Positions 1-7,197 of a stretch of 64,000 bases of DNA are shown here, piece after piece. The position numbers and the translations under genes were made by a program. The stretch spans positions 310,001 to 374,000 of the forward strand of contig NZ_JAERRL010000003.1 of NCBI RefSeq assembly GCF_016741785.1, written 5' to 3'. The notes below the pieces were generated by a model. That model had not been told where the DNA came from. It saw only the letters and a program-made list of their open reading frames with translations, and did not search any database. The DNA is from Streptomyces sp. 7-21 (GTDB taxonomy: Bacteria > Actinomycetota > Actinomycetes > Streptomycetales > Streptomycetaceae). Positions within the stretch are counted from its first letter, which is position 1, and each line of letters starts with the position of its first letter.

Positions 1-317
1 CCGGCCGGCGTGAGGCGGTAGCTGACCCGCAGCGGCGGTCCCGGCTCGACCTCGCGCGTCAGCAGCCCGAGGTCGGCCAGCTCGGTCAGCCGGTCGGAGA
101 GCATCCGCTCGCTGATGCCGGGGACGGCGCGCCGCAGCTCGGTGAAGTATCCGGGGCCGCTCATCAGGGCGGCCAGCAGCAGGCCGGTCCACCGCTTGCC
201 CAGCAGCCGGAAGACCCGGTGCAGGGCCGAGCCGGGATCGGAGCACACGCTGGGGCCCGCCTCGTACGCGTCCGTGGTGACTGTCGTCCGGGTCTCCTGT
301 CCAGTCGTCTGCCCCAT
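1..317 (-). CDS. HxlR-family winged-helix regulator (partial, C-terminus beyond window)
   Basis: This is a leftward reading frame cut off by the left edge, so only about the first 105 residues are visible. It starts at an ATG at 315-317. A Cys at residue 25 (VCSDP) is followed by FRLLGKRWTGLLLAAL and then ERMLSDRLTELADLGL and a wing rich in basic and Pro residues. This is the HxlR/DUF24 arrangement. Several characterised members (YodB, QsrR) use the Cys just before the winged helix to sense quinones or electrophiles and repress flavin quinone/azo-reductases. The gene is divergent from an azoreductase, and a perfect palindrome lies between them, so it is most likely the redox-responsive repressor of that neighbour. 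The family call is firm; the inducer is inferred. Confidence 0.88.
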   Translation of the reverse strand, partial: MGQTTGQETRTTVTTDAYEAGPSVCSDPGSALHRVFRLLGKRWTGLLLAALMSGPGYFTELRRAVPGISERMLSDRLTELADLGLLTREVEPGPPLRVSYRLTPA

Positions 318-410
318 CGCGTGTACCTCCGTCCCTTGTGGCCTCGCCGCCACTACCTCCCAGGGTACTGGACGGAAACCAAGTAGGTGCAGAAAAGTAA
401 GCGACTGTGC

Positions 411-440
411 TATAACTAGCTTCGTACTGCTTGGCAGTAC
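411..440 (+). promoter_or_regulatory. azoR promoter with HxlR-type operator palindrome
   Basis: A TATAAC -10-like hexamer lies at 411-416. Immediately downstream, where the transcription start would fall, is a perfect inverted repeat, GTACTG (424-429), 5-nt spacer, CAGTAC (435-440). A third GTACTG half-site sits at 365-370. No convincing -35 is seen. A repressor bound at 424-440 would block azoR, and the upstream half-site lies toward the regulator's own start. The dyad is seen directly; assignment to the HxlR protein is inference. Confidence 0.6.
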
Positions 441-476
441 CTAAGTTTAGTCTTCAATCTCCGGAGGGAACCGGCG

Positions 477-1118
477 ATGCCCACGCTGCTCCACATCGAC
501 TCCTCGCTGAACGGCGCCACCTCTGTCTCCCGGGAGGTCGCGCGCACCTTCCGCGAGACGTGGGAGGCGGAGAACCCGGGCGGCACCGTGGTCTACCGCG
601 ACCTGAACGCCGAGCCGCTGCCCCACCTCGACGCGGTCAGCTACTACTCGGCGTCCACCGCGGCCGAGGAGCGCACCCCCGAGCAGCAGCAGGCCTACGA
701 GCTGCGCGACAAGCTGGCGAGCGAGCTGGAGTCGGCCGACGCCGTGCTCCTCGGCGCGCCGCTGTACAACTACTCGATACCGTCCACGCTCAAGTCGTGG
801 CTGGACCACGTGATCATCAGGGGCCGGACCTCGGGCGTCGAGCAGACGACCGTGGCGGGCAAGCCGACCTTCGTGGTCAGCAGCCGCGGCGGTTCCTACG
901 CGCCCGGCACGCCCATGGAGGGCAACGACTTCGCCCACCCGTACCTGAACTGGGTGCTGGCCGGCTCCATGAAGCTGGACGTGACCTTCATCATCCCCGA
1001 GCTGACCCTGGCCCCCGTCACGCCGGGCATGGAGCAGCTGGTCGACAAGGCCCACGCCTCCCGCGCCCAGGCGCACGAGCAGGCGCGGCAGTGCGCCAAG
1101 GCCCTCGCCGCGGCATGA
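477..1118 (+). CDS. azoR: FMN-dependent NADH-azoreductase / NAD(P)H:quinone oxidoreductase
   Basis: This 213-residue flavodoxin-fold protein starts at an ATG preceded by a GGAGGG ribosome site about 9 nt upstream. It opens with a short strand (TLLHIDSSLNG) followed by SVSREVARTF, the phosphate-binding loop of the AcpD/AzoR family. The flavin-contact segment GAPLYNYSIPSTLKSWLDHV lies near residues 93-112, and the second flavin loop VSSRGGSY near 138-145. The length matches the family. Enzymes of this group use NAD(P)H and FMN for two-electron reduction of quinones and azo compounds in the cytoplasm. The divergent HxlR-type regulator with a Cys sensor and the palindrome over the promoter suggest induction by quinone-like electrophiles. 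The physiological substrate cannot be told from sequence. Confidence 0.9.
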   Translation: MPTLLHIDSSLNGATSVSREVARTFRETWEAENPGGTVVYRDLNAEPLPHLDAVSYYSASTAAEERTPEQQQAYELRDKLASELESADAVLLGAPLYNYSIPSTLKSWLDHVIIRGRTSGVEQTTVAGKPTFVVSSRGGSYAPGTPMEGNDFAHPYLNWVLAGSMKLDVTFIIPELTLAPVTPGMEQLVDKAHASRAQAHEQARQCAKALAAA

Positions 1119-1131
1119 GCGCGGCGGCCGG

Positions 1132-2382
1132 TCAGCGGCGCCCTGCCCGGGGCGCCGCCTTCCCTGGCCGGCCCTCCAGACGGCGCCGCACCCCGCGGAC
1201 GGTGCGGGGCGCGGCGTAGGCCGCCCCGCACACGAAGCGCATCGCCGGGCCGAACGACGGCGCGGCCAGCGGCCCGGCGAAGAACAGCCCGGGATGCGAG
1301 GACTCGAACGCCGGGCTCAGCCGCGGCGCGTCGGTGCCGCGCACCCGCGCCAGCCCCTCGCGCAGCGCGGGGTCGAGGACCCGCAGCCGCCGCAGCTGGG
1401 GGGCGAAGCCGGTGGCGGCGATGACGTGCCCGGTCTCGACGACCACGTGGTCCTCCTCGCCCGCCGCCATCTCCAGGCGCACCCGGCCGCGGTGTTCCCA
1501 GGCCCGCAGCAGCCGGTGCGCCAGCCGGACCGGCACCACGCCCCGCACCCGGTCGCGCAGCCACCAGGCACCGGACGGACCGAGCGCGCCGTTGCGGTCG
1601 TACGCCCGCGAGACGGCCGGGAAGCGCCGCACCGCCCAGGGCGCCCGCGCCCACAGCCAGGGCGCCCAGCCGGCGCCCAGCGGGCCCTGCGGGGCGCGCA
1701 GCAGGGCCGCCAGCCCTCGCATCGGGGGCAGCGGCGGCGGGTCCCACCGCAGCGCCGCGCCGCGCGCGATGATCACCGGCGCGGCGCCGTGCTCCGCCAG
1801 CAGCGCCGCGGTCTCCAGGGCCGACTGGCCCGCGCCGACGACGGCCACGTCACGGCCCTCGAAGACCGACAGGTCATGGTGGTCGGTGCTGTGCGAGACC
1901 AGCCCGTCCGCGCCGCCCCGCAGCCGGAACAGCTCCCGCAGCACCTCGGGCACGCGGATCAGCGGCCGCAGCCCCGCGGCCAGCACCACGTTCCTGGCGA
2001 GCATGGCCTCGCCGTCCGACGTCTCCACCCGGAAGCCGGTAGCCTGCGGCGCCACCGAGGTGACCATGCGTTCTTCCACCGGCGCGCCGAGGCCGTCGGC
2101 GAACCACAGGCCGTAGGCGGCGAAGGTCTCCAGCGCCACCGGCTGCCCGGACGCCACGGTCACACCGCGCTCCCGGCAGAACGCGCGCAGCGGGCGTTCC
2201 CCGGCCGCGTCGGACAGGTCGGTGGCCCAGGGCTCCGTCTTCAGGTACATGCCCCGCGGCATGTGGTCGCGCCACGACGCCATCGGGCGCCCCAGCACCC
2301 GCACGTCCAGCTTGGCCGCGGCGGCGTGCGCGGCGACCGACAGGCCGTACGGGCCCGCGCCCACGACTACCAGGTCATGCAT
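1132..2382 (-). CDS. FAD/NAD(P)-binding oxidoreductase, flavin monooxygenase-like
   Basis: This is a 416-residue cytosolic flavoprotein with two Rossmann folds. The N-terminal FAD fold begins at residue 1 with VVVGAGPYGLSVAAHA, and a second nucleotide fold begins with VAVVGAGQSALETAALL. The segment SWRDHMPRGMYLKTEPWATDLSD after the first fold and a late ATGFAPQL motif resemble FMO / N-hydroxylating monooxygenase relatives. The start at 2382 (MHDLVVVG) is chosen because the FAD motif begins there; an ATG at 2529 would add 49 Pro/Arg-rich residues unlike the family. The gene converges on azoR with only 13 bp between the stops. The substrate is unknown; an ordinary disulfide-reductase-like enzyme is less likely because no CxxxxC is seen. 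Confidence 0.8.
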   Translation of the reverse strand: MHDLVVVGAGPYGLSVAAHAAAAKLDVRVLGRPMASWRDHMPRGMYLKTEPWATDLSDAAGERPLRAFCRERGVTVASGQPVALETFAAYGLWFADGLGAPVEERMVTSVAPQATGFRVETSDGEAMLARNVVLAAGLRPLIRVPEVLRELFRLRGGADGLVSHSTDHHDLSVFEGRDVAVVGAGQSALETAALLAEHGAAPVIIARGAALRWDPPPLPPMRGLAALLRAPQGPLGAGWAPWLWARAPWAVRRFPAVSRAYDRNGALGPSGAWWLRDRVRGVVPVRLAHRLLRAWEHRGRVRLEMAAGEEDHVVVETGHVIAATGFAPQLRRLRVLDPALREGLARVRGTDAPRLSPAFESSHPGLFFAGPLAAPSFGPAMRFVCGAAYAAPRTVRGVRRRLEGRPGKAAPRAGRR

Positions 2383-2536
2383 AGCTCTCTCGCTCTCGTC
2401 AGGTGACACGGCGCCGGGCGGGCCAGGCACGCCCGGCGCCTGGCCGGGACGGCGGCACCGTGCCGTCCCGCGCGGCCGTGACCACGGCGACACATCCGGA
2501 TCTTTGCCGGATATGCCGCGAGAGAGCAAGAAACCT

Positions 2537-2680
2537 ATGAAACTACAAGAGAACTACCATCCGGGCATGACGCCACTACCTCCCCCCAATCCGGAAGAAA
2601 ACCTGCCCAGGCACGCACCCAGCGAGGTGCTCCTCCTTGCCCGGCCCGTACCCGGCCCCTTCGCCTCGCCCTTCGCTTAG
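2537..2680 (+). CDS. possible small peptide gene in intergenic region (uncertain)
   Basis: The 294-bp gap 2383-2676 between two leftward genes holds an ATG-initiated rightward frame of 47 codons starting MKLQENYHPG and ending PFASPFA. It lies in a distinctly AT-rich island (roughly 2520-2560) and its third-position GC is low for this genome. No good ribosome site precedes it (only an AAG-rich stretch), and its end overlaps the ADP-ribosylglycohydrolase stop. The AT-rich island may instead be the promoter of the leftward oxidoreductase. I do not recognise the peptide. Confidence 0.2.
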   Translation: MKLQENYHPGMTPLPPPNPEENLPRHAPSEVLLLARPVPGPFASPFA

Positions 2681-3690
2681 CCCCCGCCCGCGGCATCCAC
2701 CCAGCCCGGCAGCGGTTCCCGCCGCGCCAGCCACGCCTCCGGCACACCGCCAAGCCCCGTGCCCGAGGCGACGATGCCGCCGGTGATGGCGCAGGTGGTG
2801 TCGACGTCTCCCAGCCCTTCGGCCACCGCCCACAGGGCATCGACCAGGCTCTCCAGGTGGTGCGCCGCGCCCCAGACGGCGAACGGCACCGTGTCGTCCG
2901 CCCGCACCCGCGCGCCGTTCCCCAGCTCCTCGGCGGCGCGCGCCGGGGGCACGTTCCCAGGGATCCGGGCGGCACGCAGCAGCCCCTGGCGGACCCGCCC
3001 GGGCGGCGTCCGCCCGGCCACCTCGTGCAGGAACCCTGGCCCGGACGGCACCCCGGCCCGGCCCGTGCCGTAACGCGCCGCCAGCCCGGCCGCGACCGCC
3101 ACGGCCACCGCCCCCGCGATGCCCTCCGGGTGGCCGTGCGTGACGCCGGCGGCCACGGCGGCCTGCGCCGCGGCCCGCTCCAGGTCGGCGTGGAACCACG
3201 CGCCCACGGGGGCGCTCCGCATCGCCGCCCCGTTGCCCAGGCTGCCCTCGCCGCCGAAGAGCGCGGCCGCCCGCGTGCGCCACGAGGCAGGATCCTTGGC
3301 CAGTTCGGGCAGCAGAACGTGCATACCTGGCCCGTAGCCGCGCCCCGGATCGGCCTCGTACGTCTCGGCGAACAGCCGCGCCAGCCGGTCCGGGACGATC
3401 TCGCCGTCGGCGCGCAGCGCGCTCAGCACGGCGAGGGCCATGGCCGTGTCGTCCGTCCAGTGCCAGCTCCGTTCGCGGGGCACGCGGCGCTCCCTGATCT
3501 CACGCAGCGCCTCGGCCGGGGAGCGCATCAGGGGGAACCACCGCTCGCCGAAGGCGTCGCCAAGCGCCAGGCCGTGCACGCTGTCACGCGCGGCGGCGCG
3601 GCCGCTCCTGACGCCGGCGGCCGGGGCGGCGGGCGGAACGGGGCGCTCGACGGGGCGCTCGGAGAAAAGAGGAGGGGGCTCGTCCGGCAT
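2677..3690 (-). CDS. ADP-ribosylglycohydrolase (DraG-like) family protein
   Basis: This is a 337-residue all-helical hydrolase of the DraG/ARH family, which removes ADP-ribose from proteins or small molecules using a dinuclear Mg/Mn centre. In order, the family motifs are ALGDAFGERW, WTDDTAMALAVL (metal ligands T-D-D), SLGNGAAMRSAPVGAW, THGHPEGIAGAVAVAVAA and, near the C-terminus, VDTTCAITGGIVASGTG. The last motif usually reads D-T-D-T or D-(C/T)-D-T at this point; here it is D-T-T-C, so one C-terminal metal ligand may be replaced. The start at 3690 (MPDEPPP) is chosen over 3774 because it gives the usual short lead before the GLALGDAFG motif. It is probably soluble. No partner transferase is visible nearby. 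Confidence 0.85.
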   Translation of the reverse strand: MPDEPPPLFSERPVERPVPPAAPAAGVRSGRAAARDSVHGLALGDAFGERWFPLMRSPAEALREIRERRVPRERSWHWTDDTAMALAVLSALRADGEIVPDRLARLFAETYEADPGRGYGPGMHVLLPELAKDPASWRTRAAALFGGEGSLGNGAAMRSAPVGAWFHADLERAAAQAAVAAGVTHGHPEGIAGAVAVAVAAGLAARYGTGRAGVPSGPGFLHEVAGRTPPGRVRQGLLRAARIPGNVPPARAAEELGNGARVRADDTVPFAVWGAAHHLESLVDALWAVAEGLGDVDTTCAITGGIVASGTGLGGVPEAWLARREPLPGWVDAAGGG

Positions 3691-3789
3691 GCTCGCGCGC
3701 TCTCCCAGCTGTCCGGGCCGTCCAGGCCGATGGTCGCCGGTCCTATGGTCACCGCGCCCGGCTCGGCCCGGCAAGGACGCCTGAGCCGG

Positions 3790-4983
3790 TCACGGCGCGC
3801 TCAGCGCCCGGCGCCGACGCGTGCGGGGGACGCCGCCGGGCGAGCGGAGGACGTCCTCGTACAGGCGCAGCCGGTCGGCGGCCGCACGGGCGGCGCCCAG
3901 GGCGGTCCTGGCGTGCTCCCTGGCCTGCCGCGCCAGCACCCCGCGCCGCGCCGGGCTGGCCAGCAGCCCGGCCAGCGCGCCCGCCAGCGCCGCCGGATCG
4001 CCGGGCGGCACCAGGCAGTCCGCCGCGTGCCCCGGCGGCAGGCACTCGCGGGCGCCGCCGACGTCGGTCAGCACCACGGGCCGGCCGGTGGCCATGGCCT
4101 CCAGCGGCGCCATCGCCATGGCCTCCCAGCGCGACGGCAGCACCACGAGGTCGGCCGCCGCGTACCAGGGGGCGGTGTCGTCGGTGTGCCCCGCCAGCAG
4201 CACGCCCGGCGTGCGGGCCGCCCCGGGCGGCGGGGTCCCGGCGCCGACGAGCGCGAGGCGGGCGCCGGGCACCCGGGCGGCCACCTCGGGCCAGGCGGCG
4301 AGCAGCAGGTCCTGGCCCTTCTGCCGGCACAGCCGGGCCACGCAGACGACCAGCGGCGCCCGCTGCGGCAGGCCGTGCACGGCGGCGAGCGCCGCCCGCG
4401 CCTGGCGGCGGGTGACGCTGTCCGCGGCCGGGTAGCGGGCGGGGTCCACGCCCGGCGGGATCACCGCCCAGCGCGCGGTCACCCCCGCCCGTTCGCCGCG
4501 CCGCCGCTCCCGCTCGCTGACGCACAGCACGCGGTCGGCCCAGCGGGCGGCGCGGCGCTCCCAGGCCAGCGCGAGCCGGGCGGCGGGCCCCTCCGCGGCG
4601 TCGAAGGACCAGCCGCGCGGCTCGAACACGGTCGGGTACCGGCCGCGCAGCCCCAGCCGCCCGGCGAGGCCGGCCTTCGCGCCGTGCAGGTGCACCAGCG
4701 CGGGGCGCGCGCGGCGCGCGAGCCGGGCGGCGAACACGGCCTCCCAGGGCAGATCGGGGCTGGGCGCGGGCCCGGCGAGCCAGCACAGCGTCTCCGCGCC
4801 GGCCGCCGCGGCCTCGCGCTCCAGCGGCCCCGTGGGGGGACAGGCGACGAGGGAGCGCACTCCGGCCTCGGTGTGCGCCCGGACCAGGTCGGCGACGGCA
4901 CGGGCCACGCCGCCGCTGGTCGGCTGCACCAGATGCAGCACGGTGAGCCGCCGGGACGGGGTGGCGGGGGTGGAGGAGGTCAT
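3790..4983 (-). CDS. family 4 glycosyltransferase (GT-B fold)
   Basis: This 397-residue protein is a typical retaining GT4 enzyme. The N-terminal donor-independent lobe opens with TVLHLVQPTSGGVARAVADL. The C-terminal lobe contains PLVVCVARLCRQKGQDLLL, a linker with GVLLAGHTDDTAPWYAAADL, then PSRWEAMAMAPLEAMATGRPVV, which is the E-x7-E nucleotide-sugar motif, followed by DVGGARECL. No membrane segment is evident, so it probably acts at the inner face of the membrane. The nearest neighbours do not reveal the acceptor; glycolipid, cell-wall glycan or exopolysaccharide are all possible. No other sugar-pathway gene is adjacent. Confidence 0.85.
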   Translation of the reverse strand: MTSSTPATPSRRLTVLHLVQPTSGGVARAVADLVRAHTEAGVRSLVACPPTGPLEREAAAAGAETLCWLAGPAPSPDLPWEAVFAARLARRARPALVHLHGAKAGLAGRLGLRGRYPTVFEPRGWSFDAAEGPAARLALAWERRAARWADRVLCVSERERRRGERAGVTARWAVIPPGVDPARYPAADSVTRRQARAALAAVHGLPQRAPLVVCVARLCRQKGQDLLLAAWPEVAARVPGARLALVGAGTPPPGAARTPGVLLAGHTDDTAPWYAAADLVVLPSRWEAMAMAPLEAMATGRPVVLTDVGGARECLPPGHAADCLVPPGDPAALAGALAGLLASPARRGVLARQAREHARTALGAARAAADRLRLYEDVLRSPGGVPRTRRRRALSAP

Positions 4984-5326
4984 CGGACGCGGCCGTCCCC
5001 GCCGGTGGTCGCCGCCCCGAGGACGCGGCGGGGCGGCCGCGGCAGGCTCCGGCAGTCACGCATGGCTCACCTTCCACTCACCCGTGGTGCCCCGCCGTCC
5101 CGGCGGGCGGTGAAAACCATGACAGAAGAAAAACGCGCAATCACGGAAAACGCGCCACACGCACCATCCCGTGATTGTCGTACGAATCGGGCGGTCGCCC
5201 CCGTCGCCGGGGCGGTACCAGGCCGCGGGCGCCCCCGGCGGAGGCCCTGCCCGGCCCACGTGACCAGAATCACGGCGCCGCTGACCTGGCCCGGGCCCCG
5301 CCCCGCGGCGCCGCCCCCAGACACAA
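4984..5326. other. intergenic region with dyads upstream of the glycosyltransferase
   Basis: There is no gene here. Two symmetric signals are visible. CAATCACGG at 5138-5146 is answered by CCGTGATTG at 5169-5177, a perfect 9-bp inverted repeat with 22 nt between arms. A GTGA-N6-TCAC dyad lies at 5260-5273, which is the general form of a CRP/FNR-family site. AATCACGG therefore occurs three times, counting the inverted copy. The leftward GT4 gene starts at 4983, so these could be its regulatory region. Confidence 0.4.
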
Positions 5327-5352
5327 AGAAACCCCCTGGTCAGGGGGTTTCT
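5327..5352 (-). terminator. hairpin terminator downstream of tRNA-Leu
   Basis: AGAAACCCCCTG (5327-5338) is exactly complementary to CAGGGGGTTTCT (5341-5352), giving a 12-bp stem just 3' of the leftward tRNA-Leu. The A/T-rich outer pairs provide a short U-run. Confidence 0.75.
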
Positions 5353-5357
5353 CACGG

Positions 5358-5441
5358 TGCGCGAGGGGGGAGTTGAACCCCCACGCCCTTTCGGGCACTG
5401 GAACCTGAATCCAGCGCGTCTGCCTATTCCGCCACCCGCGC
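5358..5441 (-). tRNA. tRNA-Leu (anticodon CAG)
   Basis: Read leftward, the RNA begins GCGCGGGTGGCGG and has a class II structure with a long variable arm (about 84 nt). The acceptor stem GCGCGGG pairs with CTCGCGC, with one G-T pair. The anticodon stem CTGGA/TCCAG encloses TTCAGGT, giving anticodon CAG, which reads the common leucine codon CTG. The variable arm is GCCCGAAAGGGC-like, and the T-arm carries GGTTCAACTCC. The 3' end continues A-CC, but the final A of CCA is not encoded. It is located next to fhaA, as the leuT gene is in mycobacteria. Confidence 0.96.
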
Positions 5442-5785
5442 ATTGGGCTGTCGGTCCTGCCGACACCCGAAAGGCTAGCACGCTCCCCCGCCTGACTTCA
5501 TCCCCGTATCCCCCCGTCCCCCTGATCCGCCGTCCCCGCACCTCAGCGCACCCCGGTGCCCGGGCAGCGGCCGCCGGGCCGGACGGGCACGGAACGCGCG
5601 CGCGGAGTGCAGGCCGTCCCCGTTCCGCCCCCGCATGCGGGACACTGTTGCCAGGCTCGCCTTACCATCCGGGGAACGCGCCGGGCCTGGCGGAGCCGCG
5701 AGGGAAGGGAACCACTTGACCGTCCCGGACGTGGATACGATCGGTCCGCGCTGCCATGCCGGGACGCTGGAGAAGGAGGTGCGCC
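5442..5785 (+). promoter_or_regulatory. fhaA leader region with candidate promoter elements
   Basis: This 344-bp gap has no gene. GGAACC at 5708-5713 followed after 16 nt by CGT (5730-5732) matches the general ECF sigma pattern. A TTGACC (5716-5721) and a TACGAT (5736-5741) also occur but only 14 bp apart, too close for a standard vegetative promoter. GAAGGAGG directly precedes the fhaA ATG as a strong ribosome site. Confidence 0.4.
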
Positions 5786-6625
5786 ATGGGAGTACTGAAG
5801 CGCTTCGAGCAGCGCCTCGAAGGCCTCGTCAATGGCACCTTCGCCAAAGTCTTCAAGTCCGACGTCCAGCCAGTGGAGATCGCCGGCGCCCTCCAGCGTG
5901 AGTGCGACAACAACGCGACCATCTGGAACCGCGAACGCACCGTCGTCCCCAACGACTTCGTGGTGGAGCTCAGCACTGGTGACTACCAGCGCCTGAGCCC
6001 GTACTCCGCCCAGCTCAGCACCGAACTGGCCGGGATGGTCAAGGAGTACGCCAAGCAGCAGCGGTACACGTTCATGGGCGAGATCAAGGTGCACCTGGAG
6101 GAGTCGTCCTCCCTGGGCACCGGCCTGTACCGGGTCCGCAGCCGCACGCTGGCCGCGAGCGCCTCCGGGCCCGCGGTCTCCCCCGGCCGCCCCGCGGGAC
6201 CGGCCCCGGCGTCCCCGCCGCCCGCCCCGCCGCCCGCCGCGCCCGGCGGTTACGGCTACCCCGGTCCGCCGCCTGCCGCGCCGCCGCAGGCGCCCGCGTA
6301 TCCCCCGCCGCCCGCCGCGGCCTACGCGCGGCCCGCCCAGCCCCGCATCCGGCGCTGGGTGGAGATCAACGGCACCCGCCACCAGATCTCCCGCCCCACC
6401 CTGATCCTCGGCCGCAGCACCGAGTCCGACGTGCGGATCGATGACCCCGGCGTCTCCCGCCGGCACTGCGAGATCCAGGCCACGGATCCGGCCACTATCA
6501 GGGACCTGGGCTCGACCAACGGCATCGTGGTAGACGGGCTGCACACCAAACGCGCTACGCTCCGCGACGGCTCCCGCATCGTCGTGGGGAGCACCACCGT
6601 CATCTACCGGCAAGCCGAAGGGTAA
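5786..6625 (+). CDS. fhaA: FHA-domain protein with N-terminal DUF3662, FhaA
   Basis: This is a 279-residue cytosolic adaptor. Residues 1 to about 120 (MGVLKRFEQRLEGLVNG to a GLYRVRSRTL end) form the DUF3662/FhaA-TTHA domain. A Pro/Ala/Tyr-rich linker of about 70 residues follows, then a C-terminal FHA domain with LILGRSTESDVRIDDPGVSRRHCEI and DLGSTNGIVVDG, the phosphothreonine-binding loops. In mycobacteria FhaA is a PknB substrate that binds the pseudokinase region of the MurJ homologue, coupling kinase signalling to peptidoglycan precursor export; the matching MurJ and pseudokinase genes are at 47.9-52.2 kb here. The ATG at 5786 follows a GAAGGAGG site; an ATG 30 nt upstream is rejected. 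It is first gene of the fhaA-fhaB-pstP-rodA-pbpA group. Confidence 0.95.
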   Translation: MGVLKRFEQRLEGLVNGTFAKVFKSDVQPVEIAGALQRECDNNATIWNRERTVVPNDFVVELSTGDYQRLSPYSAQLSTELAGMVKEYAKQQRYTFMGEIKVHLEESSSLGTGLYRVRSRTLAASASGPAVSPGRPAGPAPASPPPAPPPAAPGGYGYPGPPPAAPPQAPAYPPPPAAAYARPAQPRIRRWVEINGTRHQISRPTLILGRSTESDVRIDDPGVSRRHCEIQATDPATIRDLGSTNGIVVDGLHTKRATLRDGSRIVVGSTTVIYRQAEG

Positions 6626-6635
6626 TCGGGGGGCC

Positions 6636-7139
6636 ATGTCAGAGCTGACCCTGACGGTCATGAGGCTGGGGTTCCTGGCCGTGCTGTGGCTGTTCGTCAT
6701 CGTGGCCGTCCAGGTCATCCGCAGCGACCTCTTCGGCACACGCGTCACCCAGCGGGCCGCCGTCCGCCGCCCCGAACCCCAGCGACGCCAGCCGCCGCCG
6801 CAGCAGGCCGCCCGCGACCGCCGCGGCGGCAGGCAGCGGCGCGGTGCCCCCACCAAGCTCGTCATTACCGGCGGTTCTCTCGCCGGAACCACTGTCGCGC
6901 TTGCGGGCCAGACCATTACGCTCGGCCGGGCACACGACTCGACCATCGTTCTCGATGACGACTACGCCTCGGGACGCCACGCCCGGATCTACCCCGACCG
7001 TGACGGCCAGTGGATCGTGGAGGATCTCGGCTCGACCAACGGCACGTACCTCGGCCGCAACCGGCTGACGACCCCCACTCCCATCCCGCTCGGCACGCCG
7101 ATCCGCATCGGCAAGACGGTCATCGAACTACGGAAGTAG
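6636..7139 (+). CDS. fhaB: membrane-anchored FHA-domain protein FhaB
   Basis: This 167-residue protein starts with one membrane segment (about residues 9-27, LGFLAVLWLFVIVAVQVI). A basic Gln/Arg/Pro linker leads to an FHA domain at roughly 75-165: TITLGRAHDSTIVLDDDYASGRHARI, then VEDLGSTNGTYLGRNRL. The FHA fold binds phosphothreonine peptides, so the protein acts as a membrane-tethered reader of PknB-type phosphorylation. In mycobacteria FhaB (FipA-interacting) links the kinase pathway to the divisome. It begins 10 bp after fhaA, so the two are cotranscribed, and pstP follows after 58 bp. Confidence 0.94.
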   Translation: MSELTLTVMRLGFLAVLWLFVIVAVQVIRSDLFGTRVTQRAAVRRPEPQRRQPPPQQAARDRRGGRQRRGAPTKLVITGGSLAGTTVALAGQTITLGRAHDSTIVLDDDYASGRHARIYPDRDGQWIVEDLGSTNGTYLGRNRLTTPTPIPLGTPIRIGKTVIELRK

Positions 7140-7197
7140 GTCCGACCAGCATGACGACCGGAGCGACCGGATCGACCGGAGGGCGGCAACGGCACGC

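Noticed and set aside
2857..5376. 839-codon rightward open frame
   Set aside because: It overlaps the ADP-ribosylglycohydrolase and the GT4 gene on the opposite strand and has no recognisable domain; GC-driven shadow frame.
5716..5741. TTGACC...TACGAT as a vegetative fhaA promoter
   Set aside because: The 14-bp spacer is too short for a housekeeping promoter; only listed as a possible element.
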